Source: Aureobasidium sp. EXF-3400
Taxonomy: Eukaryota > Ascomycota > Dothideomycetes > Dothideales > Saccotheciaceae
NCBI GenBank assembly: GCA_024195585.1
Contig: SWBL01000616.1
Location: 1-16,356 of the forward strand
DNA length: 16,356 bases
Direction: 5' to 3'
Each line of letters opens with the position of its first letter. Position 1 is the first letter of the stretch. The position numbers and the translations under genes were made by a program. Below are positions 8,945-16,356 of this stretch, one piece after another. The notes under the pieces are model-generated. The model was not told the DNA's origin. It saw nothing but the letters and a program-made list of their open reading frames with translations, and did no database searches.

Positions 8945-10903
8945 ATGGATTCCTCAACCCTCTTCGTTAATGACGACGCCTCAATTAGCGATCTTACATC
9001 ACTCCCTCCTTCCTCGATCTTCTCTTCTACACTAGCTACTCCCTGTCAATCCAACAAACGCAAGCGCCGTATACGCGATACTGAACTCTGGTCTTATTCA
9101 CGCGAACTAAGAGCTAACGAACCAACCTCTTACAAAAGCCGTACCCCCTTCTACTGCAAATACTGTATTAATCCAACACACCAAGACCTCTCTAATACCT
9201 CCTTTCGTAACCACCTCCTCAAACAATATAACATTAACGTCCCTCTACCTTAAGATGAGAGTACAAGATATATAACGCCTACATCAAGACAGTTTGCTAT
9301 ACTAAGACAGCCTACTATACAATCATCCTTCTCAAATGTTCCTTCCTCTAACGCAAGAGTTACTATCTTACGCAATGAGGGGGCCCTACGCGAACACCTT
9401 AATACCGGCACAATTCAACAAGCTTTAATTACTCTTATCACACGACACAACCTTCCTTCTACTATTGTTTCATAGCCAGCTTTTCGTACTTTCCTAGGCC
9501 ATGTTAACCCCTTCGTTCTGGACATCCTTCCTACAAGCTACACAACTATCTCTCGCTATCTTAAGGCTCAATTTGAACTTCAAAAAGAAGTGGTTAGACA
9601 ACATCTCCAAGAGGCTAAGAGTCTTATACATCTTACAACTGATACATGGAAATGTGGCCCACTACATAAAGAACTCTAGGCTGTAACAGCTAGATGGGTC
9701 TCCCTACAAGGTGTACTCCAAAAAGCTCTTCTATCTTTTAAAGAGATGCCTCTTAGCCATGCTGGCAAGTACGTATGTCCTATTATCATCAAAACACTTA
9801 AGGACTATAGGATCTTACCTAGGATTGGCTATATTACAAGTGACAACTACGGAGCAAACGATACGCTTAATTCTCATCTTTCAAATGAGCTTTCTATTCG
9901 AGGCATTAAATGGGACTCTATTCTTCATAGAGGCAGGTGTTTTGGACAAGCTTTTATGACTGCTGGTAGTTAGCAGTCTATTAATGCTGCTATCGAATAC
10001 ATAGCTTAATCTAAAGGGATCTCTATTAAAGACCTTCTTCTAGATTCAGAAGATGGATGGCAGTGTGCATCAGCTATTGAAAAAGGCCTTAGTTTCATTA
10101 AATATACACGCTCAAACAATACAAGACTTAACCTCTTCGAAATAGAGGCAAAGAAGACTCTTGTTGCACCTAACTCTACCCGGTGGAACTCCTGGTTTAA
10201 TGCTCTTAAGAGGCTACATCAACTTAAGGATCAAGTGGAATACTTTATCCGTCTATGGGCACCTGATACTACTGCCTACATCCTTACTAATGAGAACTGG
10301 GAGCTTATTAAGGCAACTATCGATTTCCTTTAACCATTTCATGAGGCTACCCTTAAGACTTAAGGGGATCAAGTAACACTTAAGCAGATGCAAGTTACTA
10401 TGGACTTTCTTAACAACCATCTACACACCTTACGCCATAAACATAGTAGCAACTAGGCCTTAACAACTGCTATTCTCAATGCCCACTACGTGTTTGATAA
10501 GTACTACAAAATCATTGACAACACTCCTATCTATACAGCAGCTGTTCTCCTACACCCTTCCAGACGTCTTAACTACCTTAATAAGGTGTGGAAAAAGACT
10601 TGGATAAGACCAGTATTGAACGTGTTCGTCATCTCTTCGAAAATCATTATAAAGACAACTACCTACCACCTTTAAAAGAGCAGCAGGAGGAGGTTATAGA
10701 GGAGCCATCTAAGCTTGCCAAATGGGAGAGAGAATTGGCAATTGACACCACTACTAATGAGCTTAAATCATTCATTGAAGGAACGCCAATTCTTACTACT
10801 AACCCCTTGTTATGGTGGCTCGATCCATTAAACTAAGAGCAATATCATTGCCTCTCACATATGGCTATTAATATCTTGTCAATTCATACTATGTCAGCAG
10901 ATT
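8945..10903 (+). pseudogene. hAT transposase relic
   Basis: The frame starts at ATG 8945. A BED-type zinc finger (FYCKYC...HL) spans about residues 75-95. Then come LIHLTTDTWKCG (about 9625-9660, first catalytic Asp), GYITSDNYGAND (about 9820-9860, second Asp), the KWDSILHRGRCFGQAF insertion-domain block, NSTRWNSW, and near the end LLWWLDPLN, which opens the hAT dimerisation domain and breaks off after MSAD. In-frame stops lie at 9251, 9473, 9677, 9971, 10007, 10331, 10361 and 10454. Most fit CAA or CAG changed to TAA or TAG. A one-base frameshift lies near 10590, and another stop at 10834. The protein is inactive. Apart from these lesions the sequence aligns end to end, so decay is moderate. 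Confidence 0.85.
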
Positions 10904-11077
10904 TAGACGTGACCAGTCACTGGAAAACAGTGTCCATCTGTGTAAAAAGACGGTTTCTGTATCCAAGGAGAACGATGTTATCTTGCCTACCGAGAGAGAG
11001 CAAAGCAGGAGAATCATACAGCCTCGGTCGAGAACTAATTACTAATGGAAGAAATATACATCCCTTCTACGATGGCG
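10904..11077. other. Junction between hAT and LINE relics, unassigned
   Basis: About 170 bases separate the last hAT codon from the microsatellite. I see no terminal repeat, no target-site duplication and no recognisable coding. It may be 5' LINE sequence or filler from the event that removed the hAT right end. Confidence 0.4.
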
Positions 11078-11234
11078 TCACCGTTACCGTCACCATCACC
11101 ATCACCATCACCATTACCATCACCATCACCATCACTATCACCATCACCATCACTATCACCATCACCATCACCATCACTATTACCATCACCATCACCATCA
11201 CCATCACCATTACCATTACTATTACTATCACCAT
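11078..11234 (+). repeat. Imperfect (CACCAT)n microsatellite
   Basis: About 155 bases of near-continuous CACCAT, with CAT/TAT and CAC/TAC variants, mostly C-to-T. It is open on both strands: as Ser-Pro repeats in the frame leading into the downstream reverse transcriptase, and as Asp-Gly repeats on the minus strand. Neither looks like a gene by itself. Confidence 0.9.
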
Positions 11235-12033
11235 TTACTGTGGATGAAATTGCACTCGAGATCAAACGGCAGGATGCATCCAAATCTTGCGGTGCCGATG
11301 GTCTACAAATTCGTTATCCTAAAGCTCTGGTGGAGTGTCCAGCTTTCATACGAGCTGTCTGTAATCTTTACACACGCTGTCTAGTGTCAGGAAAGATGCC
11401 GTTCTCCTAGAATGAGACTGGAATACACTTGTTGATCAAAGACATAGCGAAGCCTCGAGATACGGAGAGACTCCGTCCTATCACGTTTATCTATATGTTC
11501 CGCAAGGTGTTTAAGCGTCTGTTGCTCTCTCGCTGCGGCCATAACGGATGGGCGAAGATACATCCGGCTCAAGCTGGCTTCCGCAGTCATTATTCGACCT
11601 TTACAAGTGCCGCCACTGTGAATCATGCTCTGTCTAATGGTCCGCGATGTATCGCCATCTATCTCGACTCTAAGTCTGCCTTTGACGTTTTCAATCACTC
11701 TATACTGGAACGCATCCTTGTTGTACGCGGCTGTCCTTCCTACTTGCTCACTCTGATCAGAAGTCTTTTGTTCGACGACGTACGGTCTAGGGTTTTGGTC
11801 AACGGCAAGGCTTCGGACTAGTTCCGTAGGAGTCGGGTGTGCTGCAGGGCTCGCCCGTTTCGCCTTACCTGTTCAACTTCTTGGTCGATGGCTTGATCAC
11901 TAAACTTAACCTCGACGTACCGCCTAAGGAGGCTATACCATATACTGTTCTCTATACCGATGATGGTACGCTCTTGCCGGAAGACTACAACAGGGCATAG
12001 GAATTGCTTGGTATCGTCGAAGCCTGGTCACAG
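11235..12033 (+). pseudogene. Reverse transcriptase of a third LINE, both ends missing
   Basis: Translation gives [20 protein letters not shown], the usual start of a LINE RT domain, then KPRDTERLRPIT, PAQAGFRSHYSTFTSAA, the catalytic-Asp segment CIAIYLDSKSAFD, GVLQGSPVSPYLFN, and the catalytic motif as YTDDGTLL, with Thr where Ala is usual. In-frame stops lie at 11408 and 11819 (former TGG by context) and at 11998 (former CAG). A one-base frameshift sits near 11838. Similarity ends at about 12033 after ELLGIVEAWSQS. The motifs differ from those of the minus-strand LINE (YTDD versus FIDD, different flanks), so this is another family. Both TG and CA remain common, so mutation is lighter than in the minus-strand copy. 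Confidence 0.8.
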
Positions 12034-12052
12034 AGTTAGTACTGGATAGACC

Positions 12053-12092
12053 AGACCAGTTCGCTTAGCAGAACTGGTCTAGTCAGAACTGG
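12053..12092. repeat. Inverted repeat AGACCAGTTC / GAACTGGTCT
   Basis: A perfect 10-base inverted repeat (12053-12062 and 12071-12080) with an 8-base loop, followed by a further GAACTGG at 12086-12092. It begins a few bases after the point where LINE similarity stops, so it may be an element end. No partner copy is seen in the window. Confidence 0.55.
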
Positions 12093-12700
12093 TAGAACTA
12101 GTTACTAGTATAGGGATCAACTGTTGGTAGGAAAGGTAAAACATTCTTAGTCCTTACTCTCCATATTGATAAGGTACATGTATGTTCATAATCAAACCAA
12201 GAGGACAACATATGCGGAGTACTGCAGTGGAGGAAGTATTGATCGTCAGATCTGGAAACAATCTAGGGACTATCACAGATTAAGAAACAAAGGATAAAGT
12301 CCATTAGATTACTGTCACAATTGTGTTAGCCTTAAGGGGTAGATGGTACGAGGAAGGGATGAGCAAAATACTACACGGCTCGAGAGCTTCTTCAATTCGA
12401 TAGGTTGGTGATGACTAAAGGACATCCTATTGGAGCCTTTGAGACTGCGGAGGAGTAGAGGATTTGTTACATATGATGACATTAGGGAGATTGCTGTATT
12501 AGATCACATGGAGCAGCTTGAGAATGTTTCGCCACAGACCTGATTAAAGCTTGACGCTCGACTATCTACCCTTTAGCAACGGACGGCTAAGAGAGTTGCG
12601 AGATCGACTCATGAATTAATTCGAATCGCGACGTACTGCAGCCTATAGCGTCTGTGTATCGTGGTGCGGCTCGGAAAGAACTTCTGCGATTCTATAGCTG
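12093..12700. other. Unassigned, possibly degenerate coding sequence
   Basis: There is no recognised domain. On the + strand at about 12455-12655 one frame reads RRSRGFVTYDDIREIAV...QRTAKRVARSTHEL with only two stops (TGA 12539, TAG 12572), both explicable by RIP-type changes, so a mutated gene fragment is possible. I cannot name its family. The left third (12093-12230) is AT-rich and non-coding. Confidence 0.35.
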
Positions 12701-13059
12701 CTAGTAAGGCCCTGCTTCTAGTAGAGCAAGATGGGCTATATCGAAGGTTATGAAGATCACTTTTCCCGAGGCGTATCCAATCGCAATAGTGTCTTCGAGC
12801 ATAGCAGAGCAGCTCGGTCGATAGCCCGGCGGTAGCCATAGTATCTTCCTTAACTTCCATGTCACCTAGTCATCGCTTATACATAGCAGACCGGACGTCC
12901 TAGCAGAAGCTATGGCCGAAAAACTTCCGGCTAGAGCGATCTCGTAGAAGCCAAGGTTCGATCGGAGAAGGGATTAGCTAGAGAAAACGAGAGTGTAAAT
13001 ATCGCCACCAGTCTAGAGGTCTTGGACGATGGTCTACTAATGAATAGCCTAGACTTTGA

Positions 13060-13437
13060 TTGTTTGGTCCTACGATACAGAGGCTACTAGCTTGCCGTCG
13101 GGCGAGAAGGCCACTGCTGTGACCTAGTTCGAGTGACCCTCGAGAGTGCTGCGTGCTTGTCCAGATGCTGCATCCTATAGCCTAACTGTCTTGTTATCCG
13201 ATCTAGAGGCCACTAGCTTGCCATCCGGCGAGAAGGCCACTGCTGTGACCCTGTCTGAGTGACCCTCGAGGGTGCTGCGTGCTTCTCTAGATGCTGCATC
13301 CTACAGCCTAACTGTCTCGTCACCCGATGCAGAGGCTACGAGCTTGCCGTCCGGCGAGAAGGCCACTGCACTGACATAGGCTAAGTGACCCTCGAGAGTC
13401 TGGATACACTGATTCCATTGGTCACTGACCGTAGGAT
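13060..13437 (-). repeat. Three tandem 126-bp WD40 units
   Basis: The period is exactly 126 bp (42 codons): the same segment starts at 13094, 13220 and 13346. Comparing 13094-13219 with 13220-13345 by eye gives about 17 differences, or close to 87% identity, and many of these are C/T changes. Each unit codes for LEGH...[15 protein letters not shown]...T.RL. High identity between repeats is the hallmark of the HNWD subgroup of NLRs, whose repeats exchange by recombination. Confidence 0.85.
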
Positions 13438-13618
13438 AATGCTTTACCCAATCCGGAATATACTTTGAGTACGTCTGTCTTACCCAGCTCCTCCTAGGGC
13501 TAAAGAGTATTCTAGAAGCGTATGTTTGCAGTGGTGCCTTCTCAATCACCGCTCTATTCTGAAGGACAAATCTATTTGCATCAGAGATCACTTCTTGAGC
13601 GCTAGGAATCTGCATCAA

Positions 13619-13668
13619 CTAGCACAGTAAGTTAAGTACGGGACATGCCTAAGGGGTTGCTTGCTGAC
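13619..13668 (-). other. Predicted 50-nt intron in the NLR
   Basis: Reading minus, the segment begins GTCAGC and ends TTACTGTGCTAG, with a CTTAC branch-like motif before the AG. Removing it joins the ITELEDSE frame to LMQIPSAQEVISDANRFV in phase, linking the NACHT C-terminal frame to the WD40 frame, which are otherwise one base apart. 50 nt is a normal fungal intron size. The donor GTCAGC is weak, so a plain frameshift remains possible. Confidence 0.5.
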
Positions 13669-15479
13669 CTCTGAATCCTCTAATTCTGTTATCATCCACA
13701 CGGCCTTAGTGACTCTACCTATCCAGCTTAACGCTTCCAGCCAATAGAGCAACTTCTCGTTGAAGAAGGTGATGACTCTCGCTTGTTCTTCTATAGTTTT
13801 GCCACTGTGCAGCAAATGCGCAACCTAATGACGGCAAGCATATTGAACATGCGATGGAATGTATTTCTTAAGGGCTTCTTTGCCCAGCTGCTTTGACTCG
13901 ACGCCCGGATTGCGAAGACCACACATGTACTGCTTTAGCCTTGCTAACATGACTTGAAAACAGTGCACGAAGAGATCGTAATGCGCATGCCTTTCGTCGA
14001 TCACGAAACGTGGATCATTGCATCTTCTAGGATCTAACAGGAAGTCACGGAAGGAGGGGTGAAGTAGGCGGACAGTGGAGTGTTGATCGGCAGGGACTTG
14101 CAAGACTGAACGCAAATCTTTAAAAGCTCCAGCAATATCTCCTGTTTTTACATGCAATAGACCAGCCAGCGAGCTTACAGAAAGTGGTTGCAGGAGAACA
14201 ACGACAGGCTTGATGATATTGTTCAACCATCGATTAAGCTTTGTTCTGAAGTCCTTATTGTGGCCATTAGCCATAGCTCGATGCAAGACCTTGATGTAGA
14301 TATCATCGATTGCTAATAGGGATTTCCGGTAAGCACTGTCTTGTTGCAGGACAAAGAAGAGCCGCTCTTGTGAGAATCTCTCGTCTTCCCTTAGAAAGCG
14401 ACACACTGTGGCAGCGTAGATGAATAGGGTACCTGCTCGCTGGACTAGCATATCGACAATATCGTCTCCCGGCCAGGCTGTAGGAAGAGCTCCATGCTTG
14501 ATTCTGATTGCGTCGAAGTGACTTTTGAAGAAAGCACGTATATCTTGATCGACAGCGTCCTTAGACAGCTCGTCCAGAACGAGCTGACGACGGAAGGTTG
14601 CAGGTGCAACTTGAAGGCCAAGGTGGCTGTGTGTTCCAGGCCGAATAGTAACGATAACGCGTAACCTGACGGTCGTAATATCCTGAGCCTGAGTGAAGAG
14701 TTGGAGGATACTCTTAATGTCGTTCTCATCATCACACTCATCCGAGGCGTCAATGACGATGACTAGCACCTGTGCCTGAGATGGTTAACGGGACAAAATA
14801 CGCTTGACAAACCTAGATAACCTCGCACGTGTTTTGAGCTGCGAGATTGGATCGATGACAAGGACTTTCCACTAGTCTTGCCGCGCTTTGCGGACGATAT
14901 CTGGAGATTCAGACACAGCCTTACTGATACTAGCCCGCAAGATTCGCTTGTTGTCCACGTTCGGATGCTCAGCTAGCTGTCTCGCGACAGTGGTGACAAA
15001 CAGTGCAGCGTGCCTAACGTCTCCTCCGCCGCGGGAAAAGAAAAAGCTAGCTCCGAGATGTCCACTGTCGTGTAGCTCCCGAGCTATGGTGCGAGCGATG
15101 GTCGACTTGCCGGTTCTAGCCATGCCTTCTAGCCAGAAGATGCATCGTTCGTCCTTTCTATCATATATCCACGCTCTTATCTCTGCCAGCACTTCAACGC
15201 GCGTATGCTCAAGGCAGAGCGGGTCGTGTTGCTTATCAGAGGCATTGAAGGCGGCCTGCTCGGCGAAGGGAAGACGATCGAATGGATTTGAGCCACTATC
15301 CTAATTGTAAGTACATTCATTATTTGAAGCGTTGACGAGGTCGTAGACCTTCCGTGATTGTGGGAATCTCCTGCGTAGTAATCTCCATATACATTACCGT
15401 TCATCTGGCGCCCATTGTGAGTCGCAGCAGGGTTTAGGATGCGATGACCATGGCCGCCTCGCGCGTGGGTATCAGTCAC

Positions 15480-16157
15480 GGTCGGGTTTGCGATGGCTTT
15501 GATGTCGACGTTGCTGTGAGTAACAACCAGGCTCGAACGATGTCAGATTTCAGTGTTGGGGAAGGTCGCTACATCTCGAGGCGCAGCTTGCGCCGTCTAA
15601 CAGGTCTGGCCCCAATCTTAGACGTATTATACAGTCCGCAGCTGGACACTGAGATAGTGGCGGCAGCTTAGACGCTTCCTGCAGGCTGCGGTCGACGTTC
15701 ATGCATGGCGGTGCCGTAGCTATATGACATTGTCAGCCCATAAAGAGTGCCCTCCTGGTCAGATTCAACATTGCGTTTTCGACGCTAACATTGTTTCGCG
15801 CGGTCCACTAAAACATTGAATCATCCTGAGCAGACTGTGCAACGCTATTTACGTGCTTATCACGGACCACTTGCGGAAGGAAAGGACACGAAGCAGCACT
15901 GTAGGAACGTGTACGGAGGGGCAGGTCGTACGTAGAGATGTAATCCCATGTCCCATGCATGGCGTTATTAACGGCTTGCTGCTGTTAGGAAGCAATTCTA
16001 TTGATACTCTAGTAGTTCATTGGAAGACATAGAGAAACGCTGAAGATTTCACCCTGTTGCGATCACATTCACCTTAAGGTTGACTTGAGCTCTCATCCTT
16101 GCCGCGACTTCCAAACCCTGGTGGAAAGCTGGCCATATCTCTAAGCACTTGCAAGAC
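15480..16157. other. NLR upstream region, no gene resolved
   Basis: This stretch lies upstream of the minus-strand NLR and downstream of the partial gene at the right edge. Short minus-strand frames exist (for example about 46 codons from an ATG near 15690), and TTACTCACAG near 15520 could be a splice acceptor, so a first NLR exon may be hidden here. I cannot assign one. The + strand frame 15444-15671 shows no domain. Confidence 0.4.
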
Positions 16158-16356
16158 CTAACCCTTGCCCTTCACATCCTCGTACGTATGACTCCCCACC
16201 ATGCTTCCACTCGGGAAGATTCCGATATTGCCCATGTATTGCTCTGCGATCTCTTCAGCTTCGACATTGCGGTAGGAATGCTTATACTGGACCTGGTCTG
16301 GAGCCTTTGAGGAAGTTGTGTCCACACGACCGAGTGTCAGAACTGCTGAATCTCGT
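16158..16356 (-). CDS. C-terminal end of an unrecognised protein, partial
   Basis: Reading minus from the window edge, 65 codons are open to the TAG at 16158-16160. The peptide includes VQYKHSYRNVEAEEIAEQYM and IFPSGSMVGSHTYEDVKGKG. It is hydrophilic, with no membrane segment and no family that I recognise. Codon use and the absence of RIP-type stops suggest an ordinary host gene bordering the transposon cluster. The start lies outside the window. Confidence 0.5.
   Translation of the reverse strand, partial: RDSAVLTLGRVDTTSSKAPDQVQYKHSYRNVEAEEIAEQYMGNIGIFPSGSMVGSHTYEDVKGKG

Larger units (their letters stand above)
8733..10903 (+). mobile_element. hAT DNA transposon, right end missing
   Basis: The left end starts with CAGTGGTGCAC (8733), a typical hAT terminal inverted repeat start. 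It is followed by subterminal palindromes and a transposase frame with BED-type finger, catalytic Asp motifs and the start of the dimerisation domain. The 8 bases before the terminus, 8725-8732 (TTTGCTAC), would be the target-site duplication, but the right terminus is absent: hAT similarity ends at about 10903 inside the dimerisation domain. The element interrupts the OrsD-like gene. Confidence 0.85.
12701..15479 (-). pseudogene. NACHT-WD40 NLR (HET-D/E/R-like), inactivated
   Basis: Reading on minus: a pre-NACHT linker (NGNVYGDYYAGDSHNHG, about 15400); a frame change near 15300 beside ACTTACAATTAG, which resembles a 3' splice site; then NPFDRLPFAEQAAFNASDKQ; the NACHT P-loop FWLEGMARTGKSTIARTIA (about 15130-15075); Walker B VIVIDASDECDD (about 14764-14728); the helical NACHT C-terminal part to about 13670; a linker; three near-identical WD40 repeats (13060-13437); and a closing region with ILWLPPGYRPSCSA and IAIGYASGKVIFITFD, ending at the stop at 12701-12703. 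These proteins are cytoplasmic nucleotide-binding sensors in fungal self/non-self recognition. Nonsense codons lie at 14872, 14785, 13825, 13301, 13175, 13124, 12974 and 12866, among others. Most were TGG or CAG/CAA. The true N-terminal effector domain is not identified. The gene is dead but nearly full length. Confidence 0.85.

Noticed and set aside
11035..11283. Minus-strand Asp-Gly-rich open frame
   Set aside because: It is the reverse reading of the CACCAT microsatellite. Low-complexity repeats stay open in several frames.
12122..12210. TGTTG...CAACA segment that could be a solo LTR
   Set aside because: It is only 89 bases long, has no flanking direct repeat, no primer-binding site and no gag/pol sequence.
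12609..12860. 83-codon minus-strand frame as a separate small gene
   Set aside because: It lies out of frame over the NLR closing region, which has clear family motifs in another frame.

Overview
The window looks like a transposon-rich, repeat-silenced compartment of a filamentous ascomycete genome (Pezizomycotina; a Dothideomycete is my guess). The reasons are two remnants of NACHT-WD40 NLR genes of the HET-D/E/R type, a gene with an OrsD-like (DUF3505) zinc-finger region, Tad-like non-LTR retrotransposons, a fungal hAT element, and many TGG/CAG/CAA codons turned into stops by CpA-to-TpA changes, the signature of repeat-induced point mutation (RIP). No prokaryotic features, tRNA, rRNA or CRISPR array were seen.

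Layout, left to right. 1-686: 3' end of a Tad-like LINE on + with an (AAATC)n tail. 690-1381: no gene seen. 1382-3030 (-): open C-terminal half of an NLR, ten 42-residue WD40 repeats plus the closing region, with its 5' part missing. 3037-5227 (-): a 5'-truncated, heavily mutated LINE of the same broad family as the first, abutting the WD40 remnant through an (AACC)n tail. 5228-5326: a compact cluster of GGGTGTTTC direct and inverted repeats. 5578-7233 (-): an intact 551-codon gene of unknown function. 7234-7690: its promoter region, shared with a divergent gene. 7691-8732 (+): OrsD-like zinc-finger gene, broken by one stop and one frameshift and cut at 8733 by a hAT transposon. 8733-10903 (+): the hAT element, with its left TIR, subterminal palindromes and mutated transposase; the right end is lost. 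10904-12033 (+): a hexamer microsatellite and the reverse transcriptase of a third LINE. 12034-12700: unassigned degenerate sequence with an inverted repeat. 12701-15479 (-): a NACHT-WD40 NLR pseudogene traceable from its N-terminal linker to its C-terminal closing motif. 16158-16356 (-): the 3' end of an unrecognised gene that runs off the window.

Most of the window is relics. The only apparently intact gene is the 551-codon one; the WD40 remnant is open but lacks its front half; the gene at the right edge is partial. The observations most worth a second look are the strongly strand-asymmetric CpA-to-TpA mutation confined to the minus-strand LINE, the unknown gene divergent from the OrsD-like gene, and the NLR pseudogene whose WD40 units are close to 87% identical and reduced to about three full copies.
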